Positions 34,947 to 47,154 of a DNA stretch of 64,000 nt are shown one piece after another. Under the pieces are notes generated by a model that searched no databases, had not been told where the DNA came from, and was given only the letters and a program-made list of their open reading frames with translations. The stretch is taken from contig OY856188.1 in the NCBI GenBank assembly GCA_963693315.1, positions 268,951,114-269,015,113 on the forward strand. The letters run 5' to 3'. Origin of the DNA: Diogma glabrata. Its lineage: Eukaryota; Arthropoda; Insecta; Diptera; Cylindrotomidae. The position numbers were made by a program, and so were the translations under genes. Each line of letters opens with the position of its first letter. The first letter of the stretch is position 1.

Positions 34947-36838
34947 TGTTCACGCATTATCGTGAATTGTTAAATAGTTTACCTGAAAAATCAAAATATT
35001 TTAAATTAGGATCAAAACAAAACCAATTAAAGATTTATAAAATTATGCAAAACATTACCAAAACAATCCTTTTGAAATGTCAACGAAACTTTCAATTTTG
35101 AATTGACGTGTTCGGTATATTTTGATCATTCATTCGATATTTTCAATTTTCACATTGAATTTATGTGTTCGTTATTCTATATTATTAATTCGATAGTTTC
35201 GAGATCGTTGGTAAACTTGACAGCTGTGATTTGTAGAGTTTTGGCTTTCTATAAAATGGACTGTTTTTGGTAGTTTTGCTCTCTTATTCTTACGAATTTA
35301 TATCTGAATAGTATTGTCAGTAAAAAGTGTTGTTTGTATTACCATGTAGTTGGTTGAGTATGAGCTAAGCTCTCTCTTTTAGTTTTAAGTGAATTTTAAA
35401 TATTTTGTATTTCCATGTGTTAAAATCAGTAATTGTAAAATTAATAAATGAAGTTTACATAAAGTTGTGTGCATCAGGTCAGTTTTTTAATGTATATAAA
35501 TTAACCAAATAGTTTTTTCTTGTTTCTCTGACAAATATTCGTCGAGTGTGCATGCAGTAAAAAAAACCTCGTATAAGTTTCATCGATTGGAACGGGTGAT
35601 GTGTCCATGATATTTTCATTTCATATGTACATAACTTCAACTATTATATGACCTGATATTTTCATCATTGCATAGTTCATCTCATATGTACATAATCTCA
35701 ACTATTATCTGATCTGATGTTTTCGTCATTACTTCAGTGAATCATCGCAATTACATAACTTCAAATATTATATGAGCTGATATTTTCATCGTTGCATAGT
35801 TCATCTCATATGTACATAATCTCAACTATTATATGAGCTGATATTTTCATCATTGCATAGTTCATGTCATATGTACATAACTTCAACTATTATATGAGCT
35901 GATATTTTCATCATTGCATAGTTCATCTTATATGTACATAATCTCAACTATTATATGATCTGATGTTTTCGTCATTACTTCAGTGAATCATCGCAATTAC
36001 ATAACTTCAAATATTATATGAGCTGATATTTTCATCATTGCATAGTTCATCTCATATGTACATAATCTCAACTATTATATGATCTGATGTTTTCGTCATT
36101 ACTTCAGTGAATCATCGCAATTACATAACTTCAAATATTATATGAGCTGATATTTTCATCATTGCATAGTTCATGTCATATGTACATAACTTCAACTATT
36201 ATATGAGCTGATATTTTCATCATTGCATAGTTCATCTCATATGTACATAAATTCAACTATTATATGAGCTGATATTTTCATCATTGCATAGTTCATCTCA
36301 TATGTACATAATCTCAACTATTATATGATCTGATATTTTCGTCATTACTTCAGTGAATCATCGCAATTACATAACTTCAAATATTAAACGAGCTGATATT
36401 TTCATTTCATATGTGCATAACTTCAACTATTATATGAGCTGATATTTTCATCATTGCATCGTTCATCTCATACGTACATAATCTCAACTATTATATGATC
36501 TGATATTTTCGTCATTACTTCTGTTAATCATCTCGTTTGCATAACTTCAATTATTATATGAGCTGAGATATTTTCATCATTGCATCATTCATCTCACTTA
36601 CATAATTTCAACTATTATATGAGCTGAGACATTTTCGTCATTGCTTCAATCAAAACATCTCATATGTACATGATTTTCAACTATTATATGAGTCGATATT
36701 AGTCTCTGTATTTCTCTGGGTCTCACATTACCTTGATATTTGCATCACGGTGTTGGAAGTTGATGTGCCAACCAACTCACATCAAATATATCGTCAAGAA
36801 GAAAAAAATACAGTCCACCTCTCATCGACGCCGCATCA
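34947..36838 (+). repeat. 3' LTR (1,892 bp)
   Basis: Same length as the 5' LTR and identical except for three substitutions noticed by eye. Confidence 0.95.
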
Positions 36839-36990
36839 ATTACTCAAGAAGTTTTTGTAACTAATTTTAAAATTAAAATGTTGAACAACTTTTTGAAAGA
36901 TGCACTAGGGTCAAACTAGAATTGCTTTTAAATTTTTTTTAAATAATTCCATAGTTCTTAAATGACATTTTATAGTTAAAATTTATTGCT
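36839..36990. repeat. Target site duplication (ATTAC) and right part of the interrupted foldback-family repeat
   Basis: ATTAC at 36,839-36,843 matches 30,037-30,041. The following sequence (TTTGAAAGATGCACTAGGGT, then CAAACTAGAATTGCTTTTAA) corresponds to the arm of the 48.9-49.5 kb foldback (AAAGATGGCATTAGGGGCAA), continuing the repeat cut at 30,041. Confidence 0.6.
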
Positions 36991-37134
36991 GAAATTTATA
37001 ATAATTTAACAGATATAATGAAATTAATGTGTGATGATCAATCAAACACTTAAAATGGTGAATTCACTTTTAAATAATTATTACAAATCATAATCTTGAT
37101 TTTATGTAAGTGCTTGTGGTTTGATAAGGCACAA

Positions 37135-37600
37135 ATCACATGTCAAAATGCATTTTTTTTTTCGTTTTCCTGTTGGAAAATTTATATCAGAACTCCAAAC
37201 TCAACAAATCTTTGGTTCATCTATATGGTGGGTCGATAAAATATAATAAGACATGTGTCAAAAGCTCAAAAAGAACAGAAAATGAACTGCAATTCACTCC
37301 AGATAAAACAGAAGAATATAGTGTACTCTATAACTATGGAACTACTGATTCAAAAGGAATAGTTGCTGTTAAAATATGTGTAAATCCTGAATCATTTGGA
37401 CCAAGGAAAAAGAACAAACATAAATTTATGGTTCAAAGTCTTGTTGAACCAGATGTCGAATTGTGGTAAGAAGTCCAGCTCGCAACAGCATATGAATACG
37501 CAATACCATAATCCGCATAAATAACCAGATTGGTGATCAACGAAATGGAACAGAACAATTCAGTTTCAGATTAGAATATTTACATGCGAACAAGTATTCT
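37135..37600 (+). pseudogene. VAP (Vap33)-like MSP-domain gene fragment, probably a pseudogene
   Basis: The 109-codon frame at 37,140-37,469 contains KKNKHKFMVQSLVEPDVELW preceded by KICVNPESFGPR. This resembles the end of the MSP domain of VAMP-associated proteins, where a hydrophobic strand is followed by (E/K)KNKHKFMVQS. VAPs are ER membrane proteins that bind FFAT motifs. No upstream MSP strands with the usual RPN motif and no coiled coil or transmembrane tail were found, and stops follow at once. A diverged partial copy lies at 38,655-38,815. A retrocopy or duplicated exon fragment is most likely; the match is from memory of the family. Confidence 0.5.
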
Positions 37601-37839
37601 GTTTTTTTAGTATTAATAATCTAATAATTTAAATATAAATATTTAATTTAATTATAAATTTTTGTTGATAATTGTATTTGTTTGTTCACTTTTAAATGAT
37701 TTTAAAAATTATGTACATAATAAGGGACCTTTTGGTTTGTTTAGGGATGTTATCGATCGCACGATTGTTGTAGCGACACAACAAGCTAATTGTCGTCATA
37801 ACTAGGCTTAACCACAATTAATTTATTTTTCCAGCAGTT
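37601..37839. other. AT-rich spacer
   Basis: Nothing recognised between the VAP-like fragment and the gypsy gag remnant. Confidence 0.4.
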
Positions 37840-38640
37840 TTAGAAAGTACCCCAGATCCTGAGGGAACTGCTTCAACTTCCGGACCCACAACCTCAATGG
37901 TTACGCTAGACCAGACTCAGGCGTTGGTCGCAGGACAGGTTGCAACGGCTCTAGCAAATATGAACCTTGGAAGTACATCTTCAAATCCTCCACCACCTCC
38001 ACCATTTCCTGCTGCGTCCCCTCCACAATCCCAAGATTCAACTTCTTCAACAACTTTGCCACAAATTGATCACATAGCTATCAAAATTCCTCCTTTCTGG
38101 TCTGAGACACTAGATCTTTGGTTCATCATATTAGAGGGGCAGGTCTGGTTGGGGTGTATCATGTCCCAACAAACTAAGTATGGGCACTTACTTAGTATGA
38201 TTATTCCCACACTAACGAAATTAGTCAGTGATATCTTGGTTAACCCCGACTGAGATTTCCCCTACGATAGGTTCAAAGAGGCTCGTATAGCCCGCCTATC
38301 TGATAGCACTTCAGACCGCAAAAAACAAAGTAATACGCGGTATGGACCTTGGCTATCTAAAGCCTTCACAATTGCTCCAAAATATGATTATCGAGTCCCA
38401 GAATACTTTTTCAGAGACAACTCGTAAATCCTTTTGCTGCAAACGTCCACCTGCTGTTCATGCTGCTATCGCTACAATCAATGAAAATCTTTAGAAGACT
38501 GCAGAGATAGCAGATAACGTTCTCAATGCCCAAACAAGTTCGCAAATACGTGCGGTATCTAACCCTACCACCTTTTTTTCTTCTTCTTCCCCCTCTTCCA
38601 CAAGTGAGATAATGTAACCTGAGGAAAAATTCTAGAGATC
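37840..38640 (+). pseudogene. Ty3/gypsy-type gag remnant
   Basis: The frame at 37,897-38,253 has a Pro-rich N-terminal part (PPPPPPFPAASPP) followed by IKIPPFWSETLDLWFIILEG and SDILVNP, then after a stop PYDRFKEARIARLSDS. In another frame GYLKPSQLLQNM and KRPPAVHAAIATINENL follow. These match in order the capsid region of gypsy-type Gag in arthropods (PPFWP..P.LWF..VE.QF; Y..LK..LI.R.S.S; P..LL..M). At least one stop and one frameshift inactivate it. Gag would form the particle shell. Confidence 0.75.
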
Positions 38641-38654
38641 GGAGACATAATTCA

Positions 38655-38815
38655 AAGGTATGGTTCAAAGTCTTATTGAATCAGAAGTCGAACAATTGTG
38701 ATAAGATGTCTAGCTTGCATCAGCATATGAACACGAAACACCATAATCAGCATGCATAACTAAACTGGTGAGCAAAACAGGAACAACTTCACAGCTTCAA
38801 GTATTATGCAATTTA
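38655..38815 (+). repeat. Second, diverged copy of the VAP-like fragment
   Basis: TATGGTTCAAAGTCTTATTG onward parallels 37,430-37,575 (TATGGTTCAAAGTCTTGTTG) including CAGCATATGAA. The two copies bracket the gypsy gag remnant. Confidence 0.7.
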
Positions 38816-40255
38816 GATCTAATAATAATAATTTTTTTTAAAATATTTTTCAATTTAATTTAATTTTAATATTATTAATTTTTTGTTCCAAATCTTACAA
38901 ATTAGATTTTCAAAATTGAAAGAATTTTTAATTTGCGTAGAGGTATCGTTAGTCGCAACACGACCTCCTCCCACTGCAACAACTTTGAAACTCGTTTAAC
39001 TACTAAATATAGCTCCTTTAACTTCTGCCTTCTTGCACCCTTTTTTACATTCCAGCTCCTGTGCATAATTTTACTGCACATTTTTTCGTGCATACTTCTT
39101 CTTGCACATTTCATACCGCAAATTTCTTCGTACACTCATCTTCCTATACATTTCGTCCAGCACGTTAACTGCTGTACATAAATTCTGTACAAGATTCGTG
39201 CTGAATTCACTGTAATTCTGTACAAGACTGATTTCGGAATAACAACAAAAACTAGTGTCGGACAGTCATAAAAATAACCTGTCTGTCGAACTACTAACTG
39301 TTCAACACATGCTATGTTCTTCACCACAACAATTCTTAATCTTTCTAAATCTGAGAAATATTTTATTTAGCTTGAGCACTACATTACGAATTTTTTTTTT
39401 AAATCGATAAAAGTTCAAAATTTAGTCTTCCAACTACTATGGAAACACAAATAATTTTTTAACGCAACTAAAATGTGGTACTCGTTCTCTAGATGTATCC
39501 TTTGTCTCAGCAAACGATGTTCTCTCAGACCAACATCACTCGAGTAACCATATCTACTTTTATATATCCATCTCGATACCCAGCAGGCCAGCAAAACATG
39601 TCTGGTTGTTTAGCGTTGACCAACCGTTGCAAAACAATATGGTCTTTTAAAGGATAAAATTACTTAGTATAGCAATGTCTTTATATCGTTCTACTGTAAT
39701 TAAACGATGATACATGTCTGCATGTACTGGTCTCGGACGATATTGCTCTGTCAGACCTCTAAATTGACATCATCATAGCTACTTGTTCGATGAACTATCG
39801 ATTATTGGCCTTAAAATAATTAACTCTACAGTGAGTTATTTATTGAGTTAACAGTGAGTTATTAACTCTAACATTATTTAAGTTGAAGATATTTTCGTAA
39901 ACGTCAACTATTATCTGTCCAACTGATCGATCTCCTAGACTACAGATCACTTAATACTTTTTCACTACTGATATTTATTTACTCCCTCTCTCTTTCTCTA
40001 TTTTTTCTCGCATTTTTTATGATGTTATACCGTGCTATCTTCGATGACACTAAGAGGTGAGTGTTATTACACTTAAATGAAACACTTAAAATGGTGAATA
40101 CGTCATTCAAAAGTACTGCGCTACAAAGTATCAATGAACATAATGTAAAGTAAATGTTGACAAATGTAAATTTTGAAAGACCGGTTGATTATTGAGGACA
40201 CATAATTTCAATATATGATAAACAAACACTTAACAACACAGTATTGTAAAAGTAC
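38816..40255. other. Region between gypsy gag and pol remnants, no clear gene
   Basis: At 38,990-39,350 the composition is less AT-rich and may be old coding DNA, but no motif is recognisable. At about 39,490-39,560 the plus strand reads RDVSFVSANDVLSDQHHSSN, which is faintly like a LINE endonuclease end; I do not call it. Confidence 0.35.
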
Positions 40256-40259
40256 CAAA

Positions 40260-40560
40260 TTCAAAAAAGTTAATCAAACTGCAATCATTTTTAGGATTAA
40301 TTAACTATTATGCAACATTTTTACCAAATCTGCAATCATTATTGCTGCCATTATATGAATTGTTACGTAAGCAAGGTTAAATAGCTCGAATTGTCAGAGC
40401 ATTGTGAAAAATTTTTTGGAGTGCAAAAAAACGTTTGTCTAGTAAAAAGTTCCATGATCCTAGTTTGCCACTAATAGAATCGTGCGAAGCCGGTCCCTAT
40501 GGAGTATGGTTATTTTAGAACATGGAATGCACTGTCCATTGAAGGTGTGACTGGGTAGCA
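40260..40560 (+). pseudogene. Ty3/gypsy RT-RNase H junction remnant
   Basis: The plus strand reads KLQSFLGLINYYATFLPNLQ, then LLLPLYELLRKQG, then KKFHDPSLPLIESCEAGPYG. These match the RT connection (LRSFLGLVNYY.RF.PNLS ... LYDLLRK) and the start of RNase H (YDP..PL.L.CDASPYG), with the catalytic Asp of DAS replaced (EAG). Stops follow. Same orientation as the gag remnant at 37.8 kb, so both may derive from one element with a large internal deletion. Confidence 0.75.
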
Positions 40561-42040
40561 AGAGACCGAAATCCGAATTCCAGAAAAATTAGAAACCATA
40601 CACAATTAAAACCATTATTTCCAAAACGTTTTGCTAAATCTGGAGGACCAAATTATTTGTTGCGCGTTTATATATCTTTGATAACGTGTTTTGCTACATC
40701 TTCTATAAGTAGCAATCAAATATATAACTACTTAGCAACAACAACAAAAATTACTTTTCCTAGCTCCAGTATTTCAGTTAAGTATAATAAAAACTGCCAA
40801 CTGTTGCGAATCTTAAAATGTTTTCATTGAACTATTCATTTTATTAACACAACAAAATGTTTGAAAAATTCCATAATATTTTCATATTTAAATTAGTATC
40901 TTTTTGTATCATCAACCCAAATGTCTTTCCTACATCCTCAGAAATATTAAACTTTATGTGAACATCTACATTTTTGAATAATTTTACATGTAACCGCAGT
41001 TTATTTTAATATGTAAATGCATAAACTGTTGGAAAAAACGATATTTCTGACATCATCAAGTGTGACTCAAAAAATGATAATAGACTAAAGTTTGTGTATA
41101 GATGAAGTAGAATGGAAATAAAAAATTTATTTTCCATAATTGATTTTTCTAAACTGCTTGAGAAATCATCATATTCATATATACATATAAGTAAAGACCT
41201 ATAATCAATAACAATGTTTTTTTGGAAGTAATGACAACATAAATAATAGAAAAAAATAATTTATTTTCCCGAAATAATTTCATGCTGTTCGTTACGGAAA
41301 AGATATACTCTTTTCTATTTTTGAGAAAGAAAAATTGTGGTTATACTTTGTTCTTACTTTTCTTGTAATCTAATTTGACGGTGTTTAGGAAATTTTTTGA
41401 TGTCGGTGTTTTCTTTATAAACGTTTTGATGTGTTTGTTCTAGGAAATCTATTGCTATCAGCACGCGATATTTAAGTGTGAAAAAAATTACAGGAATAAG
41501 ATAGAGATATTTACGGAACAATATTTTGTTCAGAAAATCTTAATTTTTTACTTATTTGTGCACGTCGTACTTTAATTGAAAAATAAGCTTGGAATTGCGA
41601 AAATTGTCAATCCCTCTCTTTTTATATCATAAAAACGAAACATACCCTTTTTTAAATAATCTGAAATGAAATAAAAGGAAAATATTAAAATAAACACATA
41701 AATGGGTTCATTTGTTTTATATTATATTAAGTTCATTAAACTCATAATTAATTTTTTTTTTAATTTTGATCTATGGATCAGATTACTCCGTGCACCGCAG
41801 ATCCTGCTCTCAAAGGTGACCTTAATCTTAGTATTAAAGTTTTTCTCTATAATGGCACGACATTGCTTGCTCGAAGCAACTAGCTTTCAAATGATTCTGC
41901 ATCTAGGCTTTAACCATTGAGAAAGATAGTGTCTTACACGATCAACGAATATGCCACTAGCTTAATAATTGACAACCCAATTTTAGGCTTGTCACTGCAA
42001 ATTTTAAGAAAAACAATGTTTTCCTCTTCTTTTATTTTTA
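40561..42040. other. AT-rich stretch, no gene recognised
   Basis: No coding motif on either strand. Confidence 0.5.
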
Positions 42041-42045
42041 TTGTC

Positions 42046-42320
42046 GATATAAACCGATATTCCGAAAAAACGGACCTCGATAGAAACGGTATTTCGTAAA
42101 AATGGTTTTTGATAAAAGTTAGTTTTCGACTAAAACCGATATTTCGATAAAAACCGGAATTTCTATAAAAACTGGTTTCTGATAAAAATCGGTTTTCTAT
42201 TAAAACCGGTATTTCGATAAAACCAGTTTTCGATATAAATCAGTTTTCGATTAAATCGGTTTCTGGTAAAAACTGAGTTTTGATAAAACCCAGGTTACAA
42301 TGAAAACCGGTTTTCGAACA
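42046..42320. repeat. Minisatellite of self-complementary 16-17 bp units
   Basis: About 16 units vary around AAAACCGGTTTTCGAT. The unit contains the perfect palindrome AAAACCGGTTTT, so each repeat can pair with itself or any neighbour. Confidence 0.85.
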
Positions 42321-43840
42321 ATTAGAAAATCTGTGAAGATCATTTTTTCGAAGAAACATGTCGAATAAATAACGGAAAAGTTTAAATCAATAAAGCCACC
42401 TTCTCTGAGAGATACCGAACGTGGTGTGTATTAATGGTTAGAAACAAAAAACGAGAAGGTCTGCAAAGGACGCAAACTTCAAGAAGTACTATCACGAATT
42501 TATGCAGACCTATCTAACCATGAATCATATAGAAAAAGTATCTGCTGGTCGAAATAAACAAACAAGAATCTCTACAAATAAATTGAGTTTGTGACGCATA
42601 TGAAATGAAATGTCAGAAATTCAGCAGTTGCATTACTGCAGATAGATTCTTGAAGATAAGAATGGTAGAAATACACTTAATCAGGTCCAAAACAAGAGTA
42701 CCATCGATCAATAAACTGTCCATTCCGAGCCTGGAATTATGTGCCATAGCTTTATAAACCAAATAAATATGAGCTGTAAGAGACCCTTTAAGTAAAAACT
42801 ACATTATGAACTGATTCTACGATCTTCTATGATAACCATCCCAAATCAATAACATGGTAATCTTCTACACCGCACATCTAATGTAATTTCCAAAGTTTGT
42901 AGAACCTGTTGGAATCATATCAATTCGTTGAATAATTCCGTACTATAAAAAAACTTAAGATCATTTCGTAAATAATATCTGACCGTATACAATGTTTCAC
43001 TGTATACATAAATTCTTCTTTTAGTTTATAGCTTTATGGTTTATATCATTCATTCCAACTCAATTAACGGATCTTATATTTCAGTGTATAATCAAGTGTT
43101 GTTTTATTTATTTTTTTTTCAATAAGATAACAACAACAGATAACGAAATAGAATATATTGAGCATACGCATGTGTGTTGATCTCGCCATTATTATTAAGG
43201 TACTTCGTTTTGTGATGTTCTGGCTAAAATATGTTCGCAATATTAACAAATGATTGAATTTTGAAGGACCTTATTATTATGATATGGTTGTGTGAGACGA
43301 TTTATTTGAATAATTTTTCTTTGTCTTTTTTAGTTTTTTTTCTTACGTCAGAGCTTCAATGTATTGATAATGTTTATTTGAAAAATGATACAACTAAACA
43401 CAACGATATGTTATATACGATTTTAGTTATAATTTTAGCTAAGTTTTAATTATATTTTGTCTCTCGAGCGATACAGATTATATTTTCTTGTCTGTCAAAA
43501 AAGTTTTGATGGTATGATTAGTTATCAATCTAAAGTTTTTTGATATCATAAATAATATTTTGGATATTAGAAGAAAAATTTATTGATAATTTTGTAGGTT
43601 TTAATGTGTAAAAATAAAATATTGTTATTTTTCTAGTCATGTTAGCCTTTGTGTTTTTTGGTTAACGGAGATGTGACCGCAAGGTGTCTGTTTTTGATGG
43701 CACTTTAATGTCGATGTTTATATGAGTTTATGGATATGAACATATTGGAGCTGCTGGTGAATTATATTTGATTTTAATGACGAAGGAAGGAAGTTTGGTG
43801 GTTGTAAAATAATTCTACAATAAGTATATTTGTATAATAG
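42321..43840. other. AT-rich stretch, no gene recognised
   Basis: No recognisable coding or RNA feature. Confidence 0.5.
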
Positions 43841-43841
43841 T

Positions 43842-44860
43842 TTCACATAAGACGTCCGGCCGTCACAACCGACGAAATCTAGAAAACGGCTGAAGGGATT
43901 TCAAAAATTTTTGTTTCTAAAAATAGGTAAACTCAAAGGTAAGAGCCGAAAGGATGATGTGTTCGATAGCTGTACCGGAAACGTGTCAAAAAATCGTCCA
44001 GTGTGTCAAAATAAAGAAACTTGCATAATTTTTGCTAAAAATCGTTCTTTTTAAGTAATTACAAGTAAGAAGATTTAATATGGAGAAATCTTGATGATCG
44101 GGACTAGTATGTGAATACATTATAAGTTTGTCAAAAAAATGTTGTAAAGTGTGTCAAAAGAATGATTTCCATTTTTTTCTAACCAATTTTTTGGCAAAAA
44201 ATGAAATTAATTATTTGTATGACATGAAATTTAATCAAACATGAAATAATTGTGCATGGAAATTTTTGATTTTGTTATAATTTTTGGAATTTTGAAACAA
44301 GTTTGCAATTTTGATTTTGTTATAATTTTTGCAATATTTTTAGAATTTTGGAAAAAGTCTTTTAATTTGGAGAAAATTTCAATTTTTTGATTTTGTAAAA
44401 ATTTTTGGAATATTTTTAGAATTTTGAAAAAGTTTGAATTTTTGATTTTGGATTTTGTATAGTTTTTGCGATATTTTTTGAATTTTGAAAAAAGTTTGTT
44501 ATTTTGATTTTGTTATAATTTTTGTAATAGTTTTACAATTTTGAAAAAAGTTACTTCGGTCTGAATTTGAATTTTTGGCATATATTTTTAGAATTGTGAA
44601 AAATTTTTAATTTTTGATTTTATTATAATTTTTGGAATTTTGAAAAAAGTTTGTCTACTTGATTTTATTATAAATTTTGCAATATCTTGGAAAAAGTTTA
44701 AATTTTTAAAAATTTTTTAAATTTTAAAAAAGTTTCAATTTTTGATTGTGTTATATTTTTGAAATATTTTTAGAATTTTGAAAAAAGTTTGTATTTTTTT
44801 ATTATTTTTGCAATAATTTAAAATTTTTTGAATAAATTTAAATTTTTGATTTGTAGTATT
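43842..44860 (-). repeat. Inverted second copy of the 12.0-13.45 kb repeat complex
   Basis: GACGTCCGGCCGTCAC and GGGATTTCAAAAATTTTTG at the left edge are the reverse complement of the module near 13,370-13,430. TTTGTCAAAAAAATGTTGTA inverts 13,120-13,140, and the AT-rich array 44,260-44,850 (TTTTGATTTTGTTATAATTT units) inverts 12,000-12,770. The order is conserved, so this is one dispersed element of at least 1 kb. Confidence 0.75.
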
Positions 44861-45265
44861 TATTTAAAGCAAATTTAAAGTAGATAAGATGAATCAACAG
44901 ATTCAAGATGGGTGGAATGTTCGAGAATGAATTTTAATTTTAGTGAACATTTAATTTGAAATATGCTAAATTAGTTTATACGAATTTATAATTATAATAT
45001 ATATTTATATTTATTTATACATATTGTTAGTCAATTTGCTGAGTTAAAATATTTATTTTATATTATTATTGTGTTGGCCTTCATGATTTTAAATTGCTAA
45101 GTGCCATCTCCCAAAAAACTGATTAATAACAATTAAAAAATAATGTTAATGTTTTATAAAAGTTTTAAATTTCTCCCTCCTCCCTCTCCTTTTCTCTCTC
45201 GTAATCTTTTTGTATTTTTACCAGCAACATTTTTACACAGATTGATTTGTTTACTTTGGCGTAAC
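44861..45265. other. AT-rich stretch, no gene
   Basis: Low complexity only. Confidence 0.5.
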
Positions 45266-45269
45266 GATT

Positions 45270-45520
45270 AAGTTACATTGTTATTATCATTAAACAATCG
45301 CCGATACCATTGGCGCAGCGATTTGTTATTTTATGAAATTATTATTTGAATACAACAATTGCCAGTACCATTGGCGCCACAAGTGGTGATTATTTTGTAT
45401 TATGATTAGTTTTCAATAATCACCCGTCCCGTACAAATGGCGCAACGGATGGTTATTATATTGTATTATTATTTGTATTCAACAATCACCGGTACCATTG
45501 GCGCAACGATAGATTGCAGT
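45270..45520. repeat. Minisatellite, 62-64 bp unit, four copies
   Basis: The word TACCATTGGCGCAACGAT and variants recur near 45,306, 45,370, 45,433 and 45,495 with a TTATTTTGTATTATTATTTG-type spacer. Confidence 0.85.
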
Positions 45521-47150
45521 GAATCCAGGCACTATGATTGACTAATGAAGAAGAAGTATGGGGTTTTAGATCATTTACAAATGTTGAGTGAGTGAGACAT
45601 TTTTTTTTATTAAAAAATGAATCTGATCAAGTTGTGGTGATGATATTAGTGCCATGGATCTTGGTGTCGTCAGAGATCTTGTTTTTTTTCCTTTTATCTT
45701 TGAGTAAAGAGATACCTAGTTGAACTCACAGACTGACATTAGTCGGAATTTGAATCTCAAGACATGCAGCTCTTTGAATGTTACTGATTGTGATTCCATT
45801 ATCAGGAATGCACGGTGTGTACAACAATCGGTAATCTAGAGAATTTTTTACAAAAGATGAAAATATTAATTTGATTTTTCGTGCAATTTCAACCAAGTGT
45901 CTTGAACTTTTCTACAATTATTACCTATATACATTCCATCTATCATTAAAAAACAATAATAATCTTTATTCAACATTTTTTTATTTAAATTCTACTTATT
46001 TTCATCTTAATGAACCACAACGTTTCACCCACCTACACCAAAGTGAAATTCTCATTATTTTGATCAAACAGTTATTGAATATAAAACATTAAAGTAACGT
46101 AAACCAATGTTTTTGCTCTTATATAATAAAATTAAATATTTATTCAGGTACCATCCACCCACCTTAACAAAAGGATTAAAAATAAAAATTCTGGATTTTC
46201 TGTCTCTTAAGAAAAGAAAAATCATTTTTATTAAATATCCATTTTTCTTCTTCAAATGAAGTGGATTCAATTTTTTTTTCTTTGTTTTACTTTTTTATAT
46301 ATATTTTCCTTAATCATTTTTCAGTTTTCCATGTAAAAACAAGCTATTTGGTTCTTGTTTTTTGTTTTTCAGTCTATAATCTGCCTTCAGAATACAACAA
46401 CAAACTTTAACTTGTTGACTTACATATTTCTTTTTTATGGTTTTTTTTAGATTTTTTTTTGGTTTATTATTGTTTGTTATTGATAAAATATTAAACATAA
46501 ATTGATGATAGTGAGGAAAACTTGAAAACTCTAGATATGGGGAAATAGATTTTTTTTTCTTTTGTTTAGGGGGATATTGCAGCTGGAGGAAGATAATCAA
46601 ATAATAAATGAATAAATGATGAGGCAATGGTTTCTGTTTTGTTTTGAAAAGATTAGTGATTTTGGTATAAGCTTTTGTTCTTTTTTTTTTTGTTTTGTTG
46701 AAATTAAATTAAAATTATTTATAAAAGTTTCACAATATGACATAATTTGTTGATTGTGCTTTTTTTTCATGCTCGTTATTGATGTAATTATGTTTCGCTA
46801 GGGTTGGTGATTGATTATTTTTTAATTTAAAGTGCCTTCCACTTTACGTTAAGTGTGAATGCAAACATTACATGTAATGTGTTTTTAATGCGATTTATTT
46901 TACATGAAATAGTTTAGCTAGTTCAATTGCTTTTCTAAAAATTTTAAGAAATTACATTTAACAATAAAAAAGAGATGTACAAGGTTTATGGGTATTTAGA
47001 GAACATACTTCTCTTCGAGAAACATGACCACTAGAATATAGACCAGATCCTGTTTTATGATTTTTGCCTGTCGTTTTTTTCCAAACCTTTTGTAAACTTT
47101 TTAGAGCTCTAGGTATGCTCTATTCTGCAGTCTAATCTTCTTTGACATTC
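45521..47150. other. AT-rich stretch, no gene recognised
   Basis: Short frames here are Phe/Leu/Lys/Asn-rich products of composition with no domain. Confidence 0.5.
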
Positions 47151-47154
47151 ACGT

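Larger units (their letters stand above)
30042..36838 (+). mobile_element. Complete young non-autonomous LTR retrotransposon (LARD-like, probably BEL/Pao-derived)
   Basis: Two direct terminal repeats of exactly 1,892 bp flank a 3,013-bp interior. The LTRs begin TG and end CA, are bordered by a 5-bp duplication, and a 17-base match to the tRNA-Tyr 3' end lies two bases after the 5' LTR. By eye the LTRs differ at only three positions (30,442/35,347; 30,747/35,652; 31,346/36,251), about 0.16 percent, so insertion was recent. The interior has no gag or pol; its longest frame (34,223-34,612, 129 codons) has no recognisable domain. It must therefore rely on proteins in trans. Orientation is set by the primer site. 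BEL/Pao affiliation is inferred from TGTT ends, the 5-bp duplication and the primer-site context. Confidence 0.9.

Noticed and set aside
39490..39660. Faint LINE endonuclease-like translation (RDVSFVSANDVLSDQHHSSN)
   Set aside because: Too short and without supporting motifs on either side.
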